Source of the DNA: Nothophaeocryptopus gaeumannii
Taxonomy: Eukaryota > Ascomycota > Dothideomycetes > Mycosphaerellales > Mycosphaerellaceae
NCBI GenBank assembly: GCA_031771865.1
Contig: JASISA010000007.1
Location: 620,001-684,000, forward strand
Length of the DNA stretch: 64,000 bases
Reading direction: 5' to 3'
Shown here: positions 12,065 through 22,620 of the stretch, one piece after another
Position numbering within the stretch: the stretch's first letter is position 1
Layout: every line of letters begins with the position of its first letter
Program-made: the position numbers and the translations under genes
Notes under the pieces: model-generated
Told to the model about the DNA's origin: nothing
Databases searched by the model: none
Seen by the model: the letters and a program-made list of their open reading frames with translations, nothing else

Positions 12065-13240
12065 TTGTTGTTTTCGTCTCGGCTCTCAATTTAGCGATTT
12101 GTTTCTTCTTCTCTTTGGATTAGCGATTTGGACACGATAGCATCTACCTGGAGCGTCACAGAAAGCATAGCGGCGGAGCACAGCATGGGCTGAGTGAAAC
12201 GATTTGGAATTGGTTCTGGGCGGGACGGTCAGATGCTGGCATTTGGTGAGAGTTAAAACTGGGCATTTCTTTCCTCGCGCCCGCGTCTTCGCATTTACTA
12301 TTGTAGCATTCTCAAAAACTCATTCATGCATTTGCAAGGCGCAGCATACCATTTGTTTCTCGAGAATAGCACAATTTCAGCTTTACTCAGCAGGCGGTTC
12401 AAACAAGCCTTTTGCCTACTACAAATCCTTGACTCCTTCCCACTATCTGTCACATCCATCTCACCTCTTCTGTCTCAAGGATATACGTGAACACGTTCCC
12501 TCACCCTTCCCTGCTACGGCTGTGCGGATGACGCCAAATACCGTCGCGGGATGAGTCTGAGCCAAGCTGTCGGTGCCTACCTCATTCAATTCATAGTGAG
12601 AAGAGCGGATTCTTACGTCTCGGGGTCGGACAGCCGTAATGTACGATCAAGAATGCTCTGATTACCGTTGTTCGTCATGATATGCAGCCGGTTCCTCCGC
12701 TTTCTCGGTGCGGACTCCGTTAGAGCCGCAAGTCCTGTGCCTGGACGTAAAGATCGAGGATTGAAAGTTAGTGAGAGAGGAGCGACGATCTGACGTTGGC
12801 TCTTGACGGATTGACCCGGTTTCGCTCTCGGATCCATGTGGAGTTCCTCGGCCGATGCTAGATGGCGCCGCAGGCACACCGACCACCGACATCCTTGGCG
12901 GGCTAGGAGCGCTTTCTGGGCGACCTCAGTGATTGCTCGCTCAGTCAAGCACCGCCTGATCTGAGTATCCGCCCCCGATTATTCGTAATCTTCACTCATC
13001 TCGCACTACGGAACGATATCGCAGTGCGGGCTTCTACGAACCTTGATCTAGGCTGCCTTTGCGAGAGATACGTTCCTTTGGACTACAGCTACCCTTGGCA
13101 AAATCTGTGTCTGATCTAGCCGTATCGGACGTAAGACTGGTCGACCGGAAGCACTCTACTGCGGTTCTAAGCAGGCCATATCGAACTCTTTCGCCACTCG
13201 CAAGACTGACGTGCATCTGCGCGTCTGAACCGGCATCATC
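12065..13240. other. Intergenic region between two plus-strand genes
   Basis: No supported gene. A minus frame at 12613-12948 has no recognisable motif. The region presumably holds the 3' UTR of the upstream gene and the promoter of the EMC6 gene. Confidence 0.45.
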
Positions 13241-13682
13241 ATGATAGATGAACGCGAACTTGCGATTCATCCAATCGTGCAGGAGAGCGTTCAGCATAAT
13301 GCTCGCGTAAGTGTCTCCTATCATTACCTTCCCTTCCCTTCCCCTACCCTATCACTTCGCATTCCAGCCCAGTCCATTCTAGTATGTTACCGCCGCTAAT
13401 ACATGCACACTGCCACAGACCATCTCGAACATTCGCTCCCTGACAGCCTCCCTCTTCGGTGTAGCCGCCGGCACGCTAGGTCTGGAATCTTACCCGGGCT
13501 TCATCTTCTACTTCTTTGGCACGGCTATTGTTTCCCTTCTGATCTACTTTACCAAAGCGGAGACGAACCCGAAGGCTTTCTTCTTCCGGCCTGGAGCGGA
13601 TCTTTGGGCAGGGGACATGTTTGGAGGGTTGATGAGTTTTGTGTTGACTTGGACGTTGTTTTATGGGCTCTGCAAGGCCTGA
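13241..13682 (+). CDS. EMC6: ER membrane protein complex subunit 6
   Basis: Two exons, 13241-13306 (MIDERELAIHPIVQESVQHN) and 13419-13682, are separated by an intron with GTAAGT and CCACAG ends and encode 109 residues. The second exon has the family core SLTASLFGVAAGTLGLESY, a second hydrophobic segment (FIFYFFGTAIVSLLIYF), and the diagnostic ending SFVLTWTLFYGL. The length fits EMC6, the small core subunit of the complex that inserts tail-anchored and polytopic proteins into the ER membrane. The start is the ATG directly after CATC repeats, and both exons are whole codons. A longer plus frame running through the same exon in another phase is a shadow. Confidence 0.92.
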
Positions 13683-14769
13683 GATCCCTGGGTTGGAAGG
13701 CAGATGGGATGAAGATGAGGTTGGATGAGGAATCGAGCTGTCTGCTTTGGAGCGTGGCAAGGCAAGACGTGACGGGGAAATGCCAAACTGGAAAGAGCTT
13801 AGTACCGTCTACGGAGATGGCCTGCGAAGCTGAAGGTTCAGTCAATCACTTCGAACTTCAGCGACTCATCGGTACATCGCCACATGAGCTCTCAAACGAC
13901 ATGTACCTCCCATTTGCGCGTGCATTCTCGCAGCACACCTCATCCTTGAGGCTGAAACGCACGGTTAGTGGATCATCAAGGCTCGGACCTCCCGATCCTG
14001 CGAAGTGTGGACATCATCTCTCCTTTCACCCTGGTTGGACTCTTCCATATTGCCACCCTTTCTCTGCGGGATATCAGTCATCTACAGGGCTGAGTTGTAA
14101 GCCGGAGGTCCTACCAAAGGCGGGCTTAATTGCGATGTATGTTTGGAGACTATCAGATGTCGTTGAGATGAACGTTGGAGAAGCCTGGCAGGCATAGTGG
14201 GAGATCTCTAATAGCCAATGAATCCTTCGAAGATGGAATCAATGTGCGTGCGTCTTTTTACTCAGATTCCAGGCTTTTGGTCATCTTCAACGGAAGGCAA
14301 AGCAAATCTCTCGACGCAGCCACTAGGCTCGGCCGACTCTTACTCTGATGGTGCCCGTCTCATGCTTTAGGCTGTTGATTGTTGAGATTTATATGCTGCT
14401 AGACGATTGCAGGCTTCGCTGGTTTGTGCCGTTTAGCGCTTCCACAAACTCCCATGATGGAGTCGAGATCGAACACATCTGCGTGTGCTTCGTCGACTGA
14501 AGTGCGAGCGCTCTGATTTCATCTTCGTACGTCGTGGCGCTGGTGTCGGCCTCAGGCATCAATAATGTGAGGGTCTTGGCACTCTCCACTCAACGCGCTC
14601 GCGTCTGCTTGACGCGTTCCAAAACTCTCCATCTTGTGTTCCCCTCGTTTCCTTCCATACTTCGATCACGACACAACAACAGCACGCGAGTTCCAACACC
14701 GAAGCGCGTTCAGTCGCAGTCGGTTGCAGCATACTTCAGCAGCTCTTTAAACAACACAACACATTCAAG
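13683..14769. other. Intergenic region upstream of PCNA gene
   Basis: No supported gene. The final part (about 14600-14769) is rich in CAACACG and ACACAACAAC runs, plausible 5' UTR of the PCNA transcript, whose first exon must end at base 14770. Confidence 0.45.
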
Positions 14770-15767
14770 AGTGGGTACTGAAGTGAGCGTACCCGAGACC
14801 AATGCTGACCGCCACACAGTGTTGGAGGCACGTCTCGAGCAGGCCGCCCTTCTGAAGAAGGTACGAGGAGAACATCTGAGCTCCTAGACAAAATTGAATA
14901 CTGATCTCAAGAGTAGGTGGTCGACGCCATCAAAGATCTCGTCCAAGACTGCAACTTCGACTGCAATGACTCCGGCATTGCGCTCCAAGCAATGGACAAC
15001 TCGCACGTCGCCCTTGTGTCCATGATGCTCAAATCCGAATCCTTCTCGCCCTTCCGCTGCGACCGAAACATCGCCCTCGGTATCAACTTGACCTCCCTCA
15101 CCAAAGTCCTGCGATGCGCGCAAGCCGAAGACATCCTCACCATGAAGGCCGAAGATGCGCCAGATGTTGTGAACTTCACATTCGAGAGCTCAGAGAGTGA
15201 TCGCATCAGCGAGTATGATATCAAGTTGATGGATATCGATCAAGAGCATTTGGGTATTCCGGACACAGAATATGCTGCAACCATCACCATGCCTTCTCCG
15301 GAGTTCCAGCGCATTACGAGGGATTTGTCTGCTCTCTCCGAGTCTGGTATGTGGGATATTATATGCATTGAATGGACGACACCATACTGACTCATGCCAG
15401 TTTCCATTGAGTGCACCAAGGACGGCGTTAGCTTCAAATGCAACGGTGATATTGGCAACGGATCCGTCACCCTTCGCTCGCACACCAATGTGGAAAAGCC
15501 ATCTCAAAACATCGAGATCAACCTTTCGGAACCCGTTGCCCTTACATTCTCACTCAAATACTTGATGAACTTCTGCAAGGCTAGCGGCCTTTCTGAGTCT
15601 GTCAAGCTTTGCCTGAGCAACGAGGTTCCATTGCTTGTCGAGTACGGCTTGAGCAACAACAGCTATCTGCGATTCTATCTTGCTCCAAAGGTATGTTTCT
15701 TCATTCTCTACTCGACTTCGCGCTTCCTGCTAACATCTACCTTCTCCAGATCGGCGACGAGGAGTAA
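14770..15767 (+). CDS. PCNA: Proliferating cell nuclear antigen (sliding clamp)
   Basis: The spliced protein is 259 residues, the usual PCNA length. It forms the homotrimeric clamp that tethers polymerases and repair factors to DNA in the nucleus. Coding exons are 14770 (only the A of the start codon), 14820-14860, 14917-15346, 15401-15690 and 15750-15767. The initiator ATG is split: A at 14770, an intron 14771-14819, then TG followed by LEARLEQAALLKK. The body contains DLVQDCNFDCNDSGIALQAM, the interdomain connector near LGIPDTEY, and the C-terminus LAPKIGDEE. All junctions are in phase. The intron-split start is inferred because no in-frame ATG precedes LEAR and the acceptor CACACAG sits exactly there. 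Confidence 0.93.
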
Positions 15768-16260
15768 ATGAGCCCCCTTCCGAACGATGACAACCTGCTT
15801 TCTACTATTGGTGTTTGACGGCGTTGTCTCACGATGCATTGGAGGGAGCGTCAGTCGGGTGATCACCAGCGCATGTCGGACTGCTGCACGAGAAGAACGA
15901 GAAAACTGTGTCATATTGCATCCGCGGAAGGATAGGCGAAGCAATGTACAAGAAGAGCAATGGGAGCCTGCGTGCATTCATAGGGCCGGGTCTGTCGGGA
16001 TATTCGGCCGGTGTTGAAGCTCGGGAGGAGAGTCCGATAGAACTGCACCTGCCCTTGTCCTTGCCCTGCAGCAAAGCGGGCTATAGCGGGCTATCTCTCT
16101 ACCACACCCCACGTCATTCTGTTGATTATGTACTTTTTCCCGACAGTCAGCAAACACCACACACCCAAAGCTAATCTACTCGCATTCCAAGACAACGAGA
16201 TTCCGTCTCTTCCATACCTACTGTCCTCCGCTCACGGCGCTGCGGTTCTAGGCGCGTACA
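15768..16260. other. Intergenic, PCNA 3' end to pyridoxal kinase
   Basis: About 490 bp with no supported gene. It presumably holds the PCNA 3' UTR and the promoter of the kinase gene. Confidence 0.45.
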
Positions 16261-17724
16261 ATGGCAGAATCTTCAGACCTCGACGTGCCGGAGACTCACG
16301 TTCTGGCCGTTGCCAGTCATGTGGGTGCTCACACGATCTCTCTCAATGTAGGTTGATAAGCTAATATGTTTGGTGAAAGGTCACGTCTGGGTAAGTCTAG
16401 ATCTCTCTCATTGCGTATGAAGGAAAGAGCAAATGGATGCGAGTGCAGAATGGAAACACTAAGTCGAGACTAGCTATGTCGGTAACACAATGGCTACGTT
16501 CTGTATGCAGACGCTGGGGTGTGAGGTTAGCGCGATACATACGGTGAATTACAGTGAGTTGCCAGCAAAGACGAGCAAGAGAGAGCGAGAGAGGCTGATG
16601 ACAATGGGTTTTCGTCGGCAGGTAACCACGTCGCGTACCGCCGGTTCAAAGGTCGCAAAACCACGCCCGAAGAAGTCACCGGGTTATACGAAGGTCTCCA
16701 ACATGCGCGCCTCAACAATTTCGATATGATGCTCTCAGGCTATTGTCCCTCCGCAGCCCTGGTGGAAGAAGTAGGAAAGATTGGAAGGGAGAATAAGTTT
16801 CGAGCAGGCACGAAACCTGGCTCCTTCTTCTGGGTGCTCGATCCGGTCATGGGTGATAATGGGAGGATATACGTCGCGGAAGATACGGTGCCTGCTTATA
16901 AGAGTTTGTTGAAAGATGCGGATTTGATACTGCCGAATCAGTTTGAAGCGGAGCTTTTGTCGGAGACGAAGATTTATGATTTGGCGAGTATGGAGCAAGC
17001 GATTGAGAAATTGCATAAGAGTTATGGATTGCCGCATTGTGTTGTTACGAGTATACGGTTACCGCCGACGAATGCGCCTACACCTCAGACCGAAGAGAAG
17101 GGAGAGGAGAAGGAGAAGGGAGAAGCGGGAGCCAAGTTGTCAGTGATCGGATCTACGGCCACAAGTGATGGCAAACCTCGCCTCTTCCGAATCACGGTCC
17201 CTGCGCTACCAGTCTTCTTCTCCGGAACAGGCGACATGTTTGCCGCTTTACTTATCGCCCGCCTACGAGAAGCCGCTCGCGACGCAGACGTCCTCTCTAA
17301 ACCGTCTTGGACATCTCCCGACGAAATCTCAGGACCCGAACTCCCTCTCGCAAAAGCCGTTGGGAAGGTACTGGCGAGTATGCACGCCGTGCTGAAAGAC
17401 ACTGCCGAGCATTATGACGCCGTGACGAGGAAGATTGCAGAGGAGAGGGAAGGGGAGCTGAATGAGGGTGTGGGAGAGGAGGCTGAGAAGGAGAAGGAGG
17501 TTGAGAAGCATTTGAGATTGACGAGGGCGGCGGAGGTGAGGGTTGTGAGGAATGCGAGGGCTTTGAGGGAGCCGCCTGATGTGGGAAGGTTTGGGGCGGA
17601 GGAGGTGGTGATTGAGGGGAGGAGGGAAGATGGGGATGGGGATGGGGGTGTGGAGGGTGAGGAAGTCGATGAGTTGGGGGTGTTGAGGGTTGCTGGTGGG
17701 CAGGGAGCGGCTCATCAGACTTGA
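16261..17724 (+). CDS. Pyridoxal (vitamin B6) kinase, Bud16-type
   Basis: It phosphorylates pyridoxal, pyridoxine and pyridoxamine in the cytosol. Four exons give 417 residues: 16261-16320 (ending VLAVASH), an 11-base exon 16380-16390, 16474-16553 and 16622-17724. The joined core is SGYVGNTMATFCMQTLGCEV, then VNYSNHVAYRRFKG, LSGYCPSA, WVLDPVMGDNG, LILPNQFEAELL and the ATP/anion-hole motif FFSGTGDMFAALL. These are hallmark ribokinase-superfamily pyridoxal kinase signatures. The C-terminus is extended beyond the catalytic core by a charged Glu/Lys-rich and Gly-rich tail (from about 17440), seen in fungal members. The microexon is required to keep phase and to supply VTSG. Confidence 0.9.
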
Positions 17725-18604
17725 ACGATATCTGACTGGAAGAGATGATAGCCTCAGATCCTGATGTGCCGGGCTCGCTGCTGAGCTGAGAGGCCGGGGA
17801 GCAGCAGGTCTTGTCTCGAATCTTCATGCTGAATGCTCTGTCAAGTCCTCTCAGCCTGAAGAGCTCGGTGTCCTTCTAGAAGCTATCCAGCGATCATGTG
17901 CAACAATCATATGAAGCATGGGATGCCCATTGCGCACGCTTGGTCAACATATGCTATATCCAAACTCATTACCTTCGCATAGATCGTAGATGCTTATTCA
18001 CCTCCTGTATACAGACATACGACCTTGCCTCGTGCACATACCCGCAAGGACACTCATCAACATCTTCGGGCTTGCCAAAAACCACGTTCGTGTCTCATCT
18101 ATTCGACATCCACAGCATCTGCGGCGTTCGACTCGTGCGACCTTCCAGATCAAATCTGGCTACTAGCTACCCGACTCGGCCAACATCCGAGTCAGTCCGC
18201 TCCCTGTCTTTGGAACCGACAGGCGAGGATGTGTCCATGGTTCTATTGAGACCGCCGGATACTACAGTAACAGACTCGGCCACGCAGATCCGCCGGGATC
18301 ACATGCAGAGGACCTTGAGCCGCACTGCAGGTGAATGTAGGTGGTGAAAGAGAGTTGGTGAGGCTGGTAAGTGCACCTGAGCCCCGCATAAATTAGCGCG
18401 CACGGGCCCACGCATTCGAGCTCCTTCCATTTCAATCGCAAGCTGGCCTCTTCGGCAAGCAAGTTCGCTGCAATTGAAATTCATCATTTCCGCCGACCAC
18501 CCTTAACTATTTCTTCCACCACTTGTCTACAACCTCTTCTTGTTCTGACAACCATACGAAGACGCTCGTGTAGCTACGAACACAAGCGCACTCAATCGCT
18601 CATC
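17725..18604. other. Intergenic, pyridoxal kinase to calnexin
   Basis: About 880 bp without a supported gene. Frames at 17898-18347 (plus) and 18262-18487 (minus) have no motif. The 3' half is the likely calnexin promoter and leader. Confidence 0.45.
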
Positions 18605-20411
18605 ATGAAGTTCAACTCGCTGCTTCTTGTGGGCGCCTCTGCCGCTCTAGCAGTTGCAGAGGACCCGGCAGTCGACACTGAGGCTGCGGCTTCTGTTGAT
18701 GCCTCTTTGCCTGACTTCACGGTATGCATACCCGCTGTATGCTGTATAGCTCACACCCGCTGACCTTGCTATCGCAGCCTACAACCCTCAAAGCCCCTTT
18801 CCTCGAGCAATTCACAGATGGCTGGGACGCACGGTGGAAGGCCTCTAACGCTAAGAAGGAGAACACTGAAGAGGAATGGCAATACGTTGGCAACTGGGAG
18901 GTCGAGGAGCCCATAATCTATAAGGGTATCAACGGCGACAAGGGTCTCGTCCTCAAGGACAAGGCTGCCCACCACGCCATCTCCGCCAAATTCGACAAGC
19001 CAATCGACAACAAGGGCAAGACACTTGTTGTCCAATATGAGGTCAAGCTTCAGAGCTTCCTCGAGTGCGGAGGTGCCTACATGAAGCTCCTCCAGGACAA
19101 TGCCAAGCTCGCCTCGGACGAGTTCTCTAACGCCTCGCCATACATCATCATGTTCGGCCCAGACAAGTGCGGCGCTACCAACAAGGTCCACTTCATCTTC
19201 CGCCACAAGAACCCGAAGACCGGCGAATACGAGGAGAAGCACATGAACGCTGCTCCATCTGCAGAGATCAACAAGCTCAGCAACCTGTACACCCTCGTCG
19301 TCCGCCCTGATCAGACCTTCGAGCTCCTCATCAACGGCGAGTCGAGCAAGAACGGTACTCTCCTCGAGGATTTCACCCCAGCTGTCAACCCAGCAAAGGA
19401 AATCGATGACCCGAACGACTCCAAGCCAGATACCTGGGTTGACGAGGCCAAGATCAAGGACCCAGACGCGAAGAAGCCTGACGACTGGGACGAGGATGCG
19501 CCATACGAGATCGTTGATGAGTCCGCCGAGAAGCCTGAGGACTGGCTTGAGGATGAGCCACTCACCGTCCCTGACCCAGAGGCTGAGAAGCCAGAGGACT
19601 GGGACGAGGAGGAGGACGGTGACTGGATCGCTCCTCAGGTCTCCAACCCCAAGTGTGACGAGGCCTCTGGCTGCGGCAAGTGGGAGAAACCGATGATCAA
19701 GAACCCAGCCTACAAGGGCAAGTGGAATGCACCTCTCATTGACAACCCAGCCTACAAGGGTGTTTGGAAGCCACGGAAGATCGCCAACCCTGCCTACTTC
19801 GAGGACAAGACTCCTTCCAACTTCGAGGCTATGGGAGCTGTAAGTTCTAATAATACACCTGATGCGCTCATTTCGAGGATACTGACAGTGATTTGCAGAT
19901 CGGCTTTGAGCTTTGGACCATGAACGAGAACATCCTCTTCGACAACATCTACATCGGACACTCTGAGGAGAAGGCTAAGGCTCTCAAGAAGGAGACCTGG
20001 GACATCAAGCGACCAAACGAGGATAAGGCTGAGAAGGCCACCAAGCCAGTCACCGAGGACAAGAAGAGCCCACTCGACCTCAACTTCATGGACGACCCAA
20101 CCACTTACATCAAGGAGAAGACCGCTCTCTTCATTGAGCTCGCACAGAAGAACCCGATCGATGCTATCAAATTCGTTCCGGAGGTTGCCGGCGCCATTGG
20201 TCTTGGTCTCATCACTATCCTCGTCGTCCTCGGCAGTGCTCTTGGCTCCGGCGCTGCGCCGAGCAAGGAGGAGGTCAAGGCTAAGGCTGCTCAAGCCAAG
20301 GATGCCGCACAGAAGACCAAGGACGATGTTGCCGATGCTGTCGCATCTGGTGCCGACAAGGCCAAGGAGGAGCTGAGCAAGAGGACAACCCGAAGCACTG
20401 GCCAGCAGTAG
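18605..20411 (+). CDS. Calnexin, ER lectin chaperone
   Basis: Calnexin binds monoglucosylated glycoproteins in the ER lumen and assists folding. Exons 18605-18721, 18778-19839 and 19899-20411 encode 563 residues. A signal peptide is visible (MKFNSLLLVGASAALAVAED). The lectin domain contains FLECGGAYMKLL, MFGPDKCG and HFIFRHKNP. The proline-rich arm has the expected two repeat types, KPDDWDED/KPEDWDEEED and NPAYKGKW/NPAYKGVW/NPAYF. It is followed by GFELWTMNENILFDNIYIG, a single transmembrane helix near residues 490-512 (AIGLGLITILVVLGSALG), and a charged cytosolic tail. The length and single C-terminal membrane anchor distinguish it from soluble calreticulin. Confidence 0.95.
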
Positions 20412-20674
20412 GATGCTACGCCAGAGACTACGAGTGCAAGAGCTGCTTGAGAAAGCGAACGAAAATCCTTTGATACAGAGCGAGAGTATGAGCCGGTCCG
20501 AATCGGCTTATACATGATACCACAAGCGAAAAGTCCGCGGCGTCGAGTTGAGAGATCTTCTTGGAGCTGTTTTCTGATGTCTTGTAGAAAAGCAAGCGGG
20601 TAGATCACGATAGCTTTGTATGACTCAAGATGACACATCACTTCTTACTGTGTCATGTCGTATCTTTTCATCGG

Positions 20675-22250
20675 TTACGGAGAGCCTAACTCATACAGTG
20701 TCCTTTGATCTGATCCGCCCTTTTCGTACCTGCACTGTCTGCCCGCGAGTTCACTGGGCCTGCTGTGTGCTGGTAACTCGCCAGGATAGATAGCTGCTGA
20801 CATTAGTTCCTGGATAGTTTGGTTTGCGTCCAGCTCGGGTTTCAAATCGTGTCCATCCCAGTATGGCGGACTTATAGCCGCCTTGCTTAGAGTAGGAGCT
20901 GTGGACTGTGAGGTTTTTCGTTTTCGTCGTCGATAGATACTAATCGCTAGGATCGATGCAAGGATCGCGGCGCCTATGCCGGAGCCTACAGCTATGGCTG
21001 CGATCGTGCCGGAGGAGAGGGTGTCGCTGGAGGTTTGAGAGCTATGGAGATTGCTTTTAGAGGTCGAGGCAGCCGATGTGCTGCTGCTTATTGTGGGAGT
21101 ATCGTCCGAGTCGCATTTCGTCCCAATCGTAACGAGCTGTGTCTCGTTCGTCGCTCTCGCTTTCGATAAGTAAAACACGCTGGAGTCGAAATCGACCGTG
21201 AGGTATGTCTGTGAGAAGAATTGTTTCCCAATGTATGGTGTGATATCTCCCATTACATCAACCAGCGGGTTCATGAGGAGTTCGCGAACCGAGTTGTTGG
21301 TTTGTACACGCCCCTCGTCGTCTACGTATTTCGGTGGAATGACGAGAATGTCGTTCGGTATTTTGACGCTAAAGGCGTTGTTCAGCGTGATTGTGAGACT
21401 GCCATCGTAGACGTTATCTGGCGAGAAGAGGAGACCCCAAAATGTGAAGCCTGCTCCTCCGTAGCGACCCAATTGGTGTGTACCGGTCATGCTTTCGAAG
21501 TTCTCGTAGTAGTCTCCTTTGAGTGAAATGACTGTTGACCAGTCTGGCTCGAGGCAGGCGGAGAAGGCCGGATTCTCATTTAGAAGGCTGGCGTCGGTGC
21601 CATTGTTGAAGTTGAGGACAAGGTCGGTGACAGTAACGTACATGCCACCTGGACATTGGACGGTGCTCGCTGCTACAGGCAGACTGAAGTTTCTGCCGTC
21701 GATTTTGGCGGCGTCATAGCCTCCGAAGACGATTGATCCGTCGGTTTGTGAGGGGCCGCTGTTGATTCCCCACCACCAGGAGTATGAGCGCGAGGCGATT
21801 TTGCCGGCTGCTTTGAGGGCTGTGAGGATGGTGGAGTTGGAGTTGAGGCCTAGGACGGCCATGGTAACCCATTGAGAGGAGATGTCCATGCCTGTCATAC
21901 CGATAGGGTAGTTGGAGAGGCTTTCATTGCCCAGATGGAAAGTGTCCCGTACCCAGTCGTTAACCCAGATATGTGTACTGCCGTCATCTCCACTATAGTC
22001 CGTATCGGAAGGATCTGCGTCTGCAGAGTAGACATCGGTCTCGTTGACTGCGGTAGTAGATACTGTAGGGTCGTATAGGCCACCTCGAAGTGTGATGCAT
22101 TCATTGGGAGTCAAGGCCATACCGCTTGCGTTGCAGAACGGAGAGGTATTGTTGAAGACCTGGCTCTCATTAGCGATCTATGAGAGTACCCGCTTGAAAA
22201 CGCTAGACGTACCCATTGCTGAAAAGGTATATGGTCATGTAGGTTGATGT
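20675..22250 (-). pseudogene. Aspartyl-protease-like membrane protein, 5' end truncated by retrotransposon
   Basis: The frame from about 22165 to 20675 has an A1-peptidase-like fold: DGSIVFGGYDAAKIDG, then GLLFSPDNVYDGSLTI, and a C-terminal membrane anchor (IAVGSGIGAAILASILAISI) with a basic stop-transfer RRRKRK and a cytosolic tail. This is the layout of GPI- or membrane-anchored fungal pepsin-like proteins. The second catalytic DTG/DSG motif is not seen at its expected place (FSACLEPDWSTVISL), so it may be a non-catalytic homologue. A short upstream exon (22213-22250, PFQQW) joins through an intron 22212-22166. Before that the sequence is retrotransposon DNA and no start codon or signal peptide remains. 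The gene is therefore 5'-truncated; the family call is moderately sure. Confidence 0.65.
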
Positions 22251-22335
22251 TGTTGTAGGTGACTAGGTTCTAGCACAGCAGTGGATCTAATCTTGTACCA
22301 AGTGCACTAGCTCTGTCACGTGCACACTTCCAACA
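22251..22335 (-). repeat. Candidate short copia LTR or LTR fragment
   Basis: On the minus strand it begins TGTTGGAAGTGTGCACGTGA at 22335 and could end CCTACAACA at 22251, giving TGTTGG/ACAACA-like ends. It directly follows the copia frame and a purine-rich GAGCAAGGCGGC. At 85 bp it would be unusually short, so it may be a fragment. The inner boundary is better supported than the outer one. Confidence 0.4.
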
Positions 22336-22620
22336 GCCGCCTTGCTCGTGATTGAGCTAGTCTCTCGGCTGCAGACCAAGAAGTCTTCTGAAGCGAATGA
22401 ATGCTTCCCTTGACAGTGGCTTGGTTAGTCCGTCTGCCACCATACAACTAGTATCAGTCCACTGCACATCAATCGTGCCATTAGATACCTTTTCCGTTAC
22501 GAACTTGTGTTGAATGTCAATATGCTTTGACCTTCTATGATAGCCATAGGGGTTCTTTGATAGGGTAATTGCTCCTTGATTGTCACCAAAGATGACAGTT
22601 GCATTGACTTGTTCTTGGCC
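22336..22620 (-). mobile_element. Ty1/copia 3' fragment (RNase H end)
   Basis: The minus frame 22620-22357 reads the C-terminal RNase H part of a copia polyprotein: IFGDNQGAITLSKNP, KHIDIQHKFVTEKV, then DGLTKPLSREAFIRFRRLLG and stop. The catalytic Asp of GDNQGA is present. Nothing of the upstream copia reverse transcriptase, integrase or gag remains. The fragment begins at an abrupt junction with gypsy sequence near 22620. Confidence 0.85.

Noticed and set aside
13403..14197. 264-codon open frame on plus strand
   Set aside because: It overlaps the EMC6 second exon in the wrong phase and has no domain; EMC6 explains the region.
17297..17827. Proline/serine-rich minus frame of 176 codons
   Set aside because: Antisense shadow of the Glu/Gly-rich tail of the pyridoxal kinase exon.
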